Origin: Sphingobacterium sp. xlx-96
Lineage (GTDB): Bacteria > Bacteroidota > Bacteroidia > Sphingobacteriales > Sphingobacteriaceae
Direction: 5' to 3'
Assembly (NCBI RefSeq): GCF_011007365.1
Contig: NZ_WFKM01000007.1
Location: 186,001-250,000 of the forward strand
DNA length: 64,000 bases
Shown: piece by piece, positions 33,397 to 42,706 of the stretch
How the letters are laid out: the number at the start of each line of letters is the position of its first letter
How positions within the stretch are numbered: the first letter of the stretch is position 1
Program-made: the position numbers and the translations under genes
Notes under the pieces: generated by a model
Told to the model about the DNA's origin: nothing
Databases searched by the model: none
What the model saw: only the letters and a program-made list of their open reading frames with translations

Positions 33397-35604
33397 ATGA
33401 AAAAAATAGGGTTTCCCCCAATTTACTTTATGCTTTTGACAATTGCTCTATTTTGTACAAGCGTATATGCTCAGATAGAAACCAAACCTATTATAACACT
33501 TCGCTTATCAGGACCGTTATAGACGCGTCGACCAAAGAGCCTGTTTCAGGTGTTACAGTTCAGTTAGAGGCTGTAACACATCAGGTCAAGACCGATAGAG
33601 ACGGTAATTTTCAGTTTGTAACAGGGCAGCGATTACCTTTTACGATTATTCTATCTTATATTGGTTATCAACCCCAAAAAATAGTTGTTACGCATTCTCC
33701 AACTGTAATTGAATTGCCCCCTAGTCAAAATGAACTGGAACAAGTTTTAGTAACGTCACGTAGACGTACCGAACGGATGCAGGATATTCCACTGCCTATT
33801 TCTATCGTCCGCTCGGGTATAGTGGAAGACGTAGGCAGATTTAATGTTAATAGAATCAAAGAAATTATTTCTACCGTACAATTATATTCCTTATAATGAA
33901 GTCTCCGATAGGAAGATCAATGATCAAAATAATTTAGATCTTCGGGGACAATTGCTGTTCCTTCCAAATAAGGATTTAAAGATAAAACTCGCGGGAGATA
34001 TAACCAGACAGCGTCCAGATGGATATGGTTGGGAAGTGGCTGGAATTGTTGAAAATAAGCTTTCGAAATACCGACAATTCAATGAGATTATAAAAGACCT
34101 AAGTTATGAAATTCCCTATAAAAGCGCGTTTGAGCGAAAAGTTGATTTAGACACTAGATCCCGTGCCGACAACGAGTTAGGAGGGATTTCTTTAAATCTG
34201 GGTTATAAAATCGGCAAAGGTACCCTTACATCGACATCGGCTTGGAGGTATTGGGGATTGGGTCCCGTTGAATGATAGGGATTATTTGGGGATTCCGGTT
34301 TACACCATTTCGTTTGATAATTCAAAACATGACCAATGGTCTCAGGAATTTAGGTATACTGGGCAGATTAATGAACGTGTAAGTGGTGTTATTGGGGTGT
34401 TTGGTTTATGGTAGGAATTACGCAATGACCCTGTACATACTGAAGAAGCAGGAGACGCATTGTGGCGGTTTCAAAAAGTAATGAAACACAGACACAGTGG
34501 AGATCTGGTTTAATTGATAGAGTTGGGATACGTACCAAGTATGGAATTAAAAGTACTAGTTTGGCCATTTTTTCTCAGGTAGATTGGGCGTTAACCTCAA
34601 AACTACATCTATTGCCGGGACTTCGATATAACTATGACAGGAAGCTTGCGGTTTATGATCGGAAAAAATATGTTGAAAATGCGATTGCGTACACTGCCCA
34701 GCAATTAGCTGCCATAAATAGTATCTATTCAGATCAGCAGTTTGGGATAAACGCTGATGCAGGCAACCTTTTTGGTCAATTGTCTTTGCAGTACAAGTTT
34801 AACCGTGATTATAATGCTTACGCTATCTATTCCAAAAGTTATAAACCTATTGGTATCAATGTCTGTGGTTTGCCTGTTGTCGATGGAAAAGTAGCTGTGG
34901 AGTTGGCTGAAGTAAAACCCGAGTCGGTAAATCATATGGAGGTTGGTGTAAAAATAGGTCCTTTCAGAAATTCATTCTTTAATATCACATTTTATCAGAC
35001 TCATAAAAGGGATTATCAAACTTTAGTTCAAACGCCAGATCCTGGCGTGAATAGAGGTTATTTGGCTAATGCTGAAAAGGTTCTTGTGTAAGGAATCGAG
35101 TTAGATGGCAGCATTAAGCCTTGGGATTTCCTACGGTTGAATGGAGCTTTGGCCTATACGGATGCAAAATATCTTTCCTTCACAAATGCACCTGTACCGC
35201 TTGAAGAATTGGGTGGGGCTGAGGCTTTTAAAGATATCTCTGGAGGAGTGTTGCCAGGAGTGTCAAAATGGGCAGGGGCTTTGGCGCTGGAGTTAATAGG
35301 GAAAGGCGATCTCTTAGACTTGCAGGGACACTATTTCTTCGGGACAGAGCTTTTCTATCGTTCTCGATTTTCATCTAGCCCCTCACCTTCTGCTTATTTG
35401 AATATTGATGCGTATACATTGTCTAATGCACGTGTTGGATTTAAGGCCATCAATGGTTTATCCGTAATTGTTTGGAGCCGAAACATAATGAATTAAGATT
35501 ACTATGAGCAATTACTAGCTGCACCGGGCAATTTTGGACATTACGGAGGGCTTGTGGTCGATCCGTTGACTTATGGTGTTACCTTGCATTATAATTTAAA
35601 GTAA
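33397..35604 (+). pseudogene. Decayed TonB-dependent receptor
   Basis: Remnants of one outer-membrane receptor. Pieces in order: signal peptide (MKKIGFPPIYFML, ending VYAQ); after a frameshift near 33490-33520, a carboxypeptidase-like domain (SGVTVQLEAVTHQVKTDRDG, FTIILSYIGYQPQKI) and the start of the plug (RTERMQDIPLPISIVRSG, VNRIKEIISTVQ); a frameshift and apparent deletion of most of the plug at about 33890; barrel strands; frameshifts near 34255 and 34457 with a TAG at 34411 between them; in-frame TAA at 35089 and 35494; and the normal C-terminus GLVVDPLTYGVTLHYNLK ending at 35602. At least three stops, four frame changes and one large deletion. Upstream 33248-33396 holds only a small hairpin (33305-33323). 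Confidence 0.85.
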
Positions 35605-35626
35605 CTGACCACCTTAATATAGAGTC

Positions 35627-35667
35627 GCTCGGGAGAGCTAATTATCTCTCGAGAGCTCGTTTTTTTG
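35627..35667 (+). terminator. Weak terminator-like hairpin after the pseudogene
   Basis: GCTCGGGAGAG and CTCTCGAGAGC pair with two mismatches and are followed by TCG and a T-run at 35660-35666. Probably the old receptor terminator. Confidence 0.45.
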
Positions 35668-35780
35668 GGAGAAGTGTACATCCGGAAGAAAATGAAGATC
35701 GAATCCTATATGAAGGATTTATTGGAATTGTCTTTAAGTTGATTTAAAGTGAGTAACTTAGTTATACTTTATGTTTTCGG

Positions 35781-37211
35781 ATGGATAGATATGATGCGAT
35801 AATTATAGGCTCGGGACCGAATGGTTTTGCTGCTGCCATTACACTTCAAAAGCAAGGTTTGAACACACTTATCGTTGAGGGGGGAGGGACTATTGGTGGT
35901 GGTATGCGCACGAAAGAGCTGACTTTGCCAGGATTTAAACACGATGTCTGTTCAGCCATCCATCCAATGGCTCTGGCTTCTCCTTTTTTTAAAACTTTGC
36001 CGCTCGAACAATTCGGGTTAGATTTTATTCATGCTAAATATGCAACCGCGCACCCACTGGATAATGGGGAGGTGGGGATTCTTTATAAGAATATTGAACA
36101 GACAGCTAATGGATTAGGCCGTGATGGCAAAGCTTACTTAAATTTGCTCAAACCTGTCGTTGATAAATTGGATCATATTTTACAAGATACAATGGGGCCT
36201 TTACGGTTGCCTAAGTACCCACTAGATTTAGCTGAATTCGGTTTAAGTGCATTAATTCCAGCGACTTGGAGTGCCCATCGTTTTAAAACCGAGAAGGCGA
36301 AAGCACTATGGGCTGGCATGGTGGCTCATGGTATACAGCCACTGTCCAATTGTGCAACATCAGCAATCGGCCTTCTGTTGATGGCTGTGGGTAATAAATA
36401 CGGGTGGCCTATTCCTAAGGGAGGATCTCAGTCTATCGCTAATGCGCTCGAACAGTATTACCTGTCTCTCGGAGGAAAGATCCAAACGGGACAGTGGATT
36501 AGTGATATCGGGGAATTACCGCCTCACAAAATCTTAGTTTTGGATTTAACACCTAGACAACTTTTGGATTTGAAAGGGGTAGCCTGGGCTGATGGTTATA
36601 AGAAGCAGTTGCAAAAATATAGATATGGCATGGGAGTTTTTAAAATTGACTGGGCGCTTTCTGATCCGACCCCTTTTAAAGATGGGTATAGCCAATATGC
36701 TTCTACGGTACATTTGGGGAATTCAATTCATGAAATATCACAAGCGGAATGGCGCTCTCATCGAGGCGAAAATGTGGATAAACCTTTTGTTTTATTTGCA
36801 CAGCCCAGCCAGTTTGACAAAAGCAGGGCGCCATACGAAAAGCATACAGGATGGGCATATTGTCATGTACCCCATGGATCTATAGCAGATCGCACGGAGG
36901 CAATCGAAATGCAGATTGAGCGATTTGCGCCAGGATTTAAGGATACTATTATCGCGCGTTCTACCATGAATGGGAGAGAAATGGAAGCATATAATCCAAA
37001 TTATTTTGGCGGAGACATCAATGGCGGATTAATGGATATCCGTCAACTGTATACACGGCCTATTCGCTCGTTAACACCATACAGAACTTCAAATCCATCC
37101 ATTTACATCTGCTCATCTTCAACTCCGCCAGGAGGAGGGGTACACGGTATGTGTGGGGCTGCTGCAGCAAAGGTGGTTTTGGAGGATCATTATGGGCTAG
37201 AGCGTGCTTGA
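35781..37211 (+). CDS. FAD-dependent phytoene-dehydrogenase-like oxidoreductase
   Basis: A 476-residue FAD/NAD(P) protein. The N-terminal Rossmann motif AIIIGSGPNGFAAAITLQKQGLNTLIVEGG is typical of the phytoene dehydrogenase/PYROXD2 group, followed by GGMRTKELTLPGFKHDVCSAIHP. The C-terminal FAD motif reads STPPGGGVHGMCGAAAA. There is no signal peptide and no carotenoid gene (crtB, crtZ) nearby, so a carotenoid role is not supported; relatives are of unknown substrate. It heads a plus-strand run with a TIGR01777 oxidoreductase 42 bases downstream and a YeiH transporter after that. It lies next to the receptor pseudogene, with no clear promoter. Confidence 0.88.
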   Translation: MDRYDAIIIGSGPNGFAAAITLQKQGLNTLIVEGGGTIGGGMRTKELTLPGFKHDVCSAIHPMALASPFFKTLPLEQFGLDFIHAKYATAHPLDNGEVGILYKNIEQTANGLGRDGKAYLNLLKPVVDKLDHILQDTMGPLRLPKYPLDLAEFGLSALIPATWSAHRFKTEKAKALWAGMVAHGIQPLSNCATSAIGLLLMAVGNKYGWPIPKGGSQSIANALEQYYLSLGGKIQTGQWISDIGELPPHKILVLDLTPRQLLDLKGVAWADGYKKQLQKYRYGMGVFKIDWALSDPTPFKDGYSQYASTVHLGNSIHEISQAEWRSHRGENVDKPFVLFAQPSQFDKSRAPYEKHTGWAYCHVPHGSIADRTEAIEMQIERFAPGFKDTIIARSTMNGREMEAYNPNYFGGDINGGLMDIRQLYTRPIRSLTPYRTSNPSIYICSSSTPPGGGVHGMCGAAAAKVVLEDHYGLERA

Positions 37212-37253
37212 TAATAGGTTGAAAGTTGGTAATATTAAAGAGAGAACAATTTT

Positions 37254-38177
37254 ATGGAGATGAAAATAGTATTAGCAGGAGGTAGTGGACATCTTGGAAG
37301 GTTGTTGACTAGTGCATTTTTGACATGTGGAATGGACGTGTTTATTTTGACCAGAGATAAGGAATCTGTTGGAAGCATTGATGGGGTGACAACCGTCTAC
37401 TGGGACGGCGAGACAATAGGTGAATGGGTGGAGCAATTAGAAGGTGTAGATACGGTAATTAATCTGACAGGAAAAAGTATTCAATGTCGTTTTACGGCAC
37501 GAAATCGAAAGTTATTGCGTGACTCTCGTGTTGGTCCGACCAAGCTTCTTGCTCAAGCGATACAGGGGTTGAAATCGCCGCCTCGATTATGGATTAATTT
37601 TTCCGGAATTTCTATTTTTGGAGGACAAGCGGGGCTTCACTCCGAAGAGAGTATGACTTATGGAACGGATTTTTTGGCGCTATTGGCTCATGAATGGGAG
37701 AAAACATTTAACGAAGTAGATTTGGTAGAGACCAAGAAGGTCATTTTGCGGATCAGTCCCGTTTTGACAAAGGATTCAGGTATGTTTTCAGAATTATTTC
37801 CCTTAGTAAAGATAGGATTGGGAGGCGCAGTAGGAGATGGAGGACAAATGGTCAGTTGGATTCATGAAGCAGACCTGGTAGAAATGGTTTTATGGATAAT
37901 AGGATTAGCTGAGCCGGCATCTATTTATCATGCTTGCAGTCCACACCCTGTACGTAATGCCGAGTTTATGAAGATTTTTAGAGAGGAGGCTAAAGTCTCT
38001 TTCGGTGTTGCTTTGCCCACTCCTGTAGCTCGCATAGGAGCTTTTTTTAAAGGGATTGATGCAAGTATATTGTTGCAAACGGTTGCAGTGACCACAAAAA
38101 CGACAATAGAAGATGGTTTTAAATTCAAATATAGCTATCTTCACAGCGCTTTAGCGCAATTGATAAAATCAACATAA
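37254..38177 (+). CDS. TIGR01777 family NAD(P)-binding oxidoreductase
   Basis: Cytoplasmic extended short-chain-dehydrogenase-like protein, 307 residues. Seen: N-terminal GGSGHLGRLLTSAFLTCG (variant GxxGxxG), VDTVINLTGKSIQCRFTARNR, and the C-terminal DUF1731 region starting near GVALPTPVARIG. The catalytic YxxxK of classical members is replaced, as usual in this family (Ser118 in NFSGISIFG). Members are linked to cell-division inhibitor SulA-like annotations only by name. It sits between the FAD oxidoreductase and the YeiH transporter, 3 bases from the latter. Substrate unknown. Confidence 0.9.
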   Translation: MEMKIVLAGGSGHLGRLLTSAFLTCGMDVFILTRDKESVGSIDGVTTVYWDGETIGEWVEQLEGVDTVINLTGKSIQCRFTARNRKLLRDSRVGPTKLLAQAIQGLKSPPRLWINFSGISIFGGQAGLHSEESMTYGTDFLALLAHEWEKTFNEVDLVETKKVILRISPVLTKDSGMFSELFPLVKIGLGGAVGDGGQMVSWIHEADLVEMVLWIIGLAEPASIYHACSPHPVRNAEFMKIFREEAKVSFGVALPTPVARIGAFFKGIDASILLQTVAVTTKTTIEDGFKFKYSYLHSALAQLIKST

Positions 38178-38180
38178 ACT

Positions 38181-39434
38181 ATGCCTTCAAAATCATTTTC
38201 AATTACAGAAGATTGGGTAGTCGTTATACTGGGACTAGCTCTTGTTTTTTTAGCCTTATCTGGTGTTATTATTCCAAAGCCTACCTACACGTGGAATGAT
38301 CTTCATGATTTGGGAGGTACTGTTTTTTCAGCAAAAAATATACTGGCTATTTTGGGACAATTTGTTACGGTATATATGGTTGCTATAATTGGAGCATGGC
38401 TGTTAAATAAGGATATCAAATCGCTATTGATTGTTTTTCCCACGCTTTACCTGTTGACTGTATTGGCATTGGTTCTTGCAGGTAATAAGTTTGTCAAGGA
38501 ATATAATTTAGAGGCTGTTATTTTTAGTTTGGGGATAGGTCTTTTGATCAGTAATTTTTATACACTACCTGAGTGGTTTAAGCAGGTCCTAAGTACGGAA
38601 CTTTACGTTAAGATAGGACTTATACTTTTGGGGACGACAGTAATCTTTGGAGATATATTAGAGGCGGGATCGCGCGGTCTTATCCAAGCCCTTGTAGTGG
38701 TTGTTTCTGTTTGGTACTTTGCCTTTTGGTTGTGCAAGAAGTTGAAGATTGATAAGGAAATGTCTCTGATGCTCTCAAGCGCAGTATCTATTTGCGGTGT
38801 ATCAGCTGCAATAGCTACCTCGGGAGCTATAAAGGGGGATAGTAAAAAGCTTTCTTATATAATTTCTCTAGTCTTGATTACGGCGATCCCAATGATGATA
38901 TTTATGCCTTATCTGGCCGATAAAATGGGGTTATCACAGGAGGTCACAGGAGCGTGGTTGGGTGGTTCCATAGATACCTCAGGAGCGGTAGCGGCTTCTG
39001 GAACTCTGGTAGGTGATGAGGCGTTGAAGATAAGTACGATTGTTAAATTCTCTCAGAATGTGTTGCTCGGAATCGCCGCCTTTTTTATTAGTATCTATTG
39101 GACGTATTCCAAAACTGTTGACGATGAAACCAAACGTGAAAAGCCTACTTTAAAAGTAATTTGGGAGCGTTTTCCAAAGTTTGTTGTTGGATTTGTCTTC
39201 GCGTCTCTTCTGTTTTCTTTTTTCGTTTCAAAAGAAACTACGGAACAGGTTAAAGATAGTTTGAAAAATTTGCAAACGCTATGGTTTGCGTTGGCGTTTA
39301 CATCGATAGGTTTAGAGACAAATTTTAAAGATCTTTTTAAACAGGATAACAAAAAGCCGCTATATGCATTTCTCATTGCGCAGACCTTTAATGTCATTGT
39401 AACCCTAATAATTGCGTTTTTACTATTTAGATAA
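38181..39434 (+). CDS. YeiH family putative sulfate exporter
   Basis: Inner-membrane protein with about 11 transmembrane helices, 417 residues, of the UPF0324/YeiH (Cons_hypoth698) family. Seen: GDILEAGSRGLIQALVVV, the signature SICGVSAAIATSGAIKG, and GGSIDTSGAVAASGTLVGDEALKI. Family members are annotated as putative sulfate exporters, mostly by association with sulfur metabolism. It follows the oxidoreductase by 3 bases. An 11-base imperfect hairpin (39482-39512) lies downstream without a T-run, so its use as a terminator is doubtful. Confidence 0.9.
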   Translation: MPSKSFSITEDWVVVILGLALVFLALSGVIIPKPTYTWNDLHDLGGTVFSAKNILAILGQFVTVYMVAIIGAWLLNKDIKSLLIVFPTLYLLTVLALVLAGNKFVKEYNLEAVIFSLGIGLLISNFYTLPEWFKQVLSTELYVKIGLILLGTTVIFGDILEAGSRGLIQALVVVVSVWYFAFWLCKKLKIDKEMSLMLSSAVSICGVSAAIATSGAIKGDSKKLSYIISLVLITAIPMMIFMPYLADKMGLSQEVTGAWLGGSIDTSGAVAASGTLVGDEALKISTIVKFSQNVLLGIAAFFISIYWTYSKTVDDETKREKPTLKVIWERFPKFVVGFVFASLLFSFFVSKETTEQVKDSLKNLQTLWFALAFTSIGLETNFKDLFKQDNKKPLYAFLIAQTFNVIVTLIIAFLLFR

Positions 39435-39600
39435 ATTGAACTATAATTGAATCGTTTTCGACTATAGTCATTTTGCTTTTTAACCAAGGTCATTTTCTAT
39501 TTGACCATGGTTGATTTGGGTTTAGCGGCGGCTTACTAAAATATTTTTTTTTATGGAAATATGTATATTAGGTCATCATTAATATAGAAAAGAATGGTTG

Positions 39601-40149
39601 ATGAATGAAAAGGAGCTACTTCTGGAGTACAAAGTTACTGGAAACTTAGATGTTCTGGGAAAGTTGTATGCGCCTTATATGTCACTTCTTTATGGTGTTT
39701 GCTACAAATATTTGCAGGATGCCGACCGTAGTCAAGATGCTGTTATGCATATTTTTGAAGAATTGATCGGAAAGCTAAAGTTGCATGAGGTCGATAACTT
39801 CAAAAGTTGGTTGCATGTGTATACAAAGAACTATTGTCTTATGCAGTTGCGCAAGGATAAGCGGACGGTGCATTTGGATATCGAAGACAATCTCTTTGAA
39901 AGCGAACAGAAATTGGTTGAGGGGGATGAATTTAAGTGGGCGGAAGAAGACTTTGATAAGCTGGATCACTGTGTTCAAAAGCTAAATATCGAACAGAAAG
40001 ATTGCGTACTTTTATTCTATCTGGAACAAATGTGCTATAGGGATATTGCCGAGCAAACTGGATATGAGCTAAATAAAGTGAAGAGTGCAATTCAAAATGG
40101 GAAGCGCAATCTAAAAATTTGTATGGAGAGTAAAGGTGATGGAAAATAA
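39601..40149 (+). CDS. ECF sigma-70 family RNA polymerase sigma factor
   Basis: An extracytoplasmic-function-type sigma factor, 182 residues from ATG 39601. Region 2 is YAPYMSLLYGVCYKYLQDADRSQDAVMHIFEELIG (residues 23-60) followed by WLHVYTKNYCLMQLRKDK; region 4 is LNIEQKDCVLLFYLEQMCYRDIAEQTGYELNKVKSAIQNGKRNLKI near the end. There is no SusC/D or anti-sigma FecR pair nearby, so it is not a typical glycan-locus ECF. The next gene overlaps its end by 11 bases and encodes a membrane protein that could be its regulator. Confidence 0.92.
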   Translation: MNEKELLLEYKVTGNLDVLGKLYAPYMSLLYGVCYKYLQDADRSQDAVMHIFEELIGKLKLHEVDNFKSWLHVYTKNYCLMQLRKDKRTVHLDIEDNLFESEQKLVEGDEFKWAEEDFDKLDHCVQKLNIEQKDCVLLFYLEQMCYRDIAEQTGYELNKVKSAIQNGKRNLKICMESKGDGK

Positions 40150-40792
40150 TTATCAATTATCGCGAATTCATAACTACGTCAATGGTTTGATGAGCCGGGA
40201 GGAGATGTATACGTTGGAACGAGAGGCTTTAGAGGATCCTTTTCTGCAAGATGCTATTGATGGTTATAAATTACAAAAGGGAGTCGATGTTAAACAATTA
40301 AGTTTATTGCAACAACGGTTAGCGAGCCGAGTTAATGAAAACGTAGCTCTGAAAAATAAGCAATTCTACAGTTGGCAACGATTGGCCATCGGAATGACTG
40401 CGGGTGTCCTTTTTATAACGGTGTGTACTTTATTGTTGATACGTTACCTGCCCCAGCGAAATTCTGGTTTGACCGAAGTAGAAATTATGCAGGATCAGGT
40501 CTATTCGATCGGATTGGCAAATACGGGTAAATATGATGGCGAGCCGGTGAATGGATGGGAGCAGTTTGAAGATTATTTGACCCATAGTTATTTAGGGAAG
40601 AATCATAAGGAAACCGAAATATTAGTGTATTTTAAAATTGATCAGGGAGGGAGACCTTATCAAATATCTATTAATCAAGGTGATTTAGCTTTAGATTCTT
40701 TTCCTGAGCTTGTAGAGCTTTTGAAAAATGGACCAAAATGGAGAGGGGCCGAAGTAGAAATGTTGATAGATGTACACCTGTTGAATCTGTAA
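40139..40792 (+). CDS. Membrane protein co-encoded with the sigma factor, TonB-C-like end
   Basis: A 217-residue single-pass protein from ATG 40139, overlapping the sigma gene. The cytoplasmic N-terminal part (residues 1-80) is acidic and helical, with SREEMYTLEREALEDPFLQDAIDGY; the family resembles anti-sigma or zinc-finger-less regulators of ECF factors. A membrane segment follows at 83-103 (LAIGMTAGVLFITVCTLLLI). The periplasmic end (EILVYFKIDQGGRPYQISI, then LVELLKNGPKWRGAEVEMLIDVHL) follows the TonB C-terminal pattern, including the PKW block. No family is confidently assigned; anti-sigma role is inferred from overlap and topology. Confidence 0.72.
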   Translation: MENNYQLSRIHNYVNGLMSREEMYTLEREALEDPFLQDAIDGYKLQKGVDVKQLSLLQQRLASRVNENVALKNKQFYSWQRLAIGMTAGVLFITVCTLLLIRYLPQRNSGLTEVEIMQDQVYSIGLANTGKYDGEPVNGWEQFEDYLTHSYLGKNHKETEILVYFKIDQGGRPYQISINQGDLALDSFPELVELLKNGPKWRGAEVEMLIDVHLLNL

Positions 40793-40794
40793 TA

Positions 40795-40827
40795 AAAAGC
40801 GCAAAGACTCTTCGTCTTTGCGCTTTT
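40795..40827. terminator. Bidirectional terminator
   Basis: Perfect 14-base arms AAAAGCGCAAAGAC and GTCTTTGCGCTTTT with a 5-base loop, between the convergent sigma-operon and nitroreductase genes. Confidence 0.85.
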
Positions 40828-40828
40828 A

Positions 40829-41398
40829 TTATTCTTCCCAGCGAATTTTGTCCTCGATAGGAGAACGTGCTGGTTCGCGAGCTTCTGCATTGTGATGGCC
40901 TAAGTAAAATAAGCCGATACATTTTTGATTTTCCGCTAGATTGAGAAATGGTCCAAGATGGTTAATTAGTCCTGGTGTGGCCCAATACCCTCCGATATTT
41001 AATGAGTGAGCGGCCAACCAGAGGTTTTCAACTGCACATGCAGTTGCAGCCAATTCTTCCCATTCTGGAAGATCGCCTGTATAATTTACAACGATAGCGA
41101 TAGCAACATTAGACATCGTAGCTTTTTTTGCCATATTTTGTTCTGTGACTTCTGTATACTTGTCAGCAGGAGTTATGGATTTGTAGATCCTGGCTAGCTC
41201 AGTTCCTAGGCGTTGTAGTCCATCTTTTCTGAAAATTACAAAGCGCCATGGTTGGGTACGTTTGTGTGTTGGGGCTGCATTTGCAGAACCCAGTATAGTT
41301 AAAATGTCTTCTTTACTGATCTCTGCATTGGTAAAACTATTTTGATTTACGGTTCTTCTAAAGTGAATCGCATCTAAGACATTGTTTCTTTTCTCCAT
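40829..41398 (-). CDS. Nitroreductase family protein
   Basis: FMN-dependent nitroreductase-type oxidoreductase, 189 residues. Seen: RRTVNQNSFTNAEISKEDI (FMN phosphate-binding Arg pair), APTHKRTQPWRFVIFR, the central AVENLWLAAHSLNIGGYWAT, and a terminal PxxRSPIEDKIRW typical of the family, which uses NAD(P)H to reduce nitro compounds or quinones. It is the last gene of a minus-strand series after peptidase T, 15 bases away. Exact substrate unknown. Confidence 0.92.
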   Translation of the reverse strand: MEKRNNVLDAIHFRRTVNQNSFTNAEISKEDILTILGSANAAPTHKRTQPWRFVIFRKDGLQRLGTELARIYKSITPADKYTEVTEQNMAKKATMSNVAIAIVVNYTGDLPEWEELAATACAVENLWLAAHSLNIGGYWATPGLINHLGPFLNLAENQKCIGLFYLGHHNAEAREPARSPIEDKIRWEE

Positions 41399-41413
41399 GA
41401 TATATATATGTAT

Positions 41414-42676
41414 TTATGATTTTTCTTCCCAAAGTGCTGCGATATGAAGAATCGTTTTTACTGCCTTTTCCATATCTTGTCTGCTTACCCATTCCATCTT
41501 ACCGTGAAAAGCATGTCCCCCAGCAAATACGTTTGGACAAGGTAACCCCATAAATGAAAGTCTTGAGCCATCTGTCCCTCCCCGGATACTTCGTTTTTCA
41601 GCTTTCATGCCAACACGTTCGATCGCTTCTAAACCGATTTCCATAATTTGAGGAAATTGATCCAGAATTTCTTTCATGTTTCGATATTGTTCCTTACTTT
41701 CTACCGTATAGGTACAGCCCGGGTAATTTGCAATGATCTCTTTAACAAGATTATCGAGCTCCGATTGATGTTGCTGAAGATTCGCTGTCACATGATCTCT
41801 GACGATAAAGTCTATTGTGGCTTTTTCTACAGTGCCACTCACATTTGTAGGGTGAATAAAACCTTGCTTGTCCGAAGTACTTTCAGGAGACAAACGATCT
41901 TGTGGCAAGGAGTCAATAATTTTTGCCGCAATCTTGATCGCACTCTGCATTTTGTTTTTGGCAAAGCCTGGATGTACCGATACCCCATGTATCGTGATCT
42001 TAGCAGTATTAGCAGAAAAGGTCTCATCCTCGATAGTACCCGCCTTTTCACCATCCATCGTATACGCGAATTGAGCGCCTAGATGTTCAAGGTTGACAAA
42101 GTCTACGCCACGACCTATTTCTTCGTCAGGTGTAAAAAGAATCTTGATATCACCGTGCTTGATCTCAGGGGTGTTTATCAGTAGCCGTGCAGCTTCCATG
42201 ATTTCAGCGACCCCTGCTTTGTCGTCAGCACCCAAGAGTGTGGTTCCTGAGGCTGTAATTACATCGTTACCAATTTGTTCGGCTAGGTCTCTATGCTCCA
42301 AAAACCGGATAACCACACTGTTGTCATCCGGAAGAACAAGATCCTGTCCCTGATAATTGGAGTGGATGATCGGTTTTACATCCTTTCCCGAGCAATCTGG
42401 AGAGGTATCTACATGTGAACAAAAGCAGATAACAGGTACTTTTTTCTCCGTGTTGGATGGAATCGTCCCGTATACATACCCATTTTTGTCAAGCTGAGCG
42501 TCTTTTATACCCATAGCCAAAAGTTCTTCAACAAGTAGTCGACTAAGGTTTAGCTGTTTTGTCGTTGAAGGGAATGTCGCAGAGCCGCTGTCCGATTGTG
42601 TATCTATCTGTACATATCGAATAAAGTGTTCAGCAACTTGAAAGTCTTTTATGGTATTGATCTTTTGGTAATCCAT
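41414..42676 (-). CDS. pepT: Peptidase T (tripeptide aminopeptidase)
   Basis: Cytoplasmic zinc tripeptidase of the M20 family, 420 residues. Zinc-site motifs: VICFCSHVDTSPD near 82, GADDKAGVAEIMEA near 149 and FTPDEEIGRGVDF near 180 with the general-base Glu pair; the C-terminal HxFHGKMEWV block includes the last His ligand. RSIRGGTDGSRLSFMGLPCPNVFAGGH (split over the fourth metal-site region) is also intact. The length matches the family (about 410). It lies 30 bases downstream of the DUF4197 gene. Confidence 0.95.
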   Translation of the reverse strand: MDYQKINTIKDFQVAEHFIRYVQIDTQSDSGSATFPSTTKQLNLSRLLVEELLAMGIKDAQLDKNGYVYGTIPSNTEKKVPVICFCSHVDTSPDCSGKDVKPIIHSNYQGQDLVLPDDNSVVIRFLEHRDLAEQIGNDVITASGTTLLGADDKAGVAEIMEAARLLINTPEIKHGDIKILFTPDEEIGRGVDFVNLEHLGAQFAYTMDGEKAGTIEDETFSANTAKITIHGVSVHPGFAKNKMQSAIKIAAKIIDSLPQDRLSPESTSDKQGFIHPTNVSGTVEKATIDFIVRDHVTANLQQHQSELDNLVKEIIANYPGCTYTVESKEQYRNMKEILDQFPQIMEIGLEAIERVGMKAEKRSIRGGTDGSRLSFMGLPCPNVFAGGHAFHGKMEWVSRQDMEKAVKTILHIAALWEEKS

Positions 42677-42706
42677 ATTTTAAATGTTTAAATATAATAT
42701 TGTCGT

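Noticed and set aside
35781..37211. Phytoene desaturase of a carotenoid operon
   Set aside because: No crtB, crtY or crtZ gene is nearby and the protein is closer to the PYROXD2-like group.
41648..42082. A 144-codon plus-strand frame opposite peptidase T
   Set aside because: It is the complement of conserved peptidase T coding sequence, so it is a shadow.
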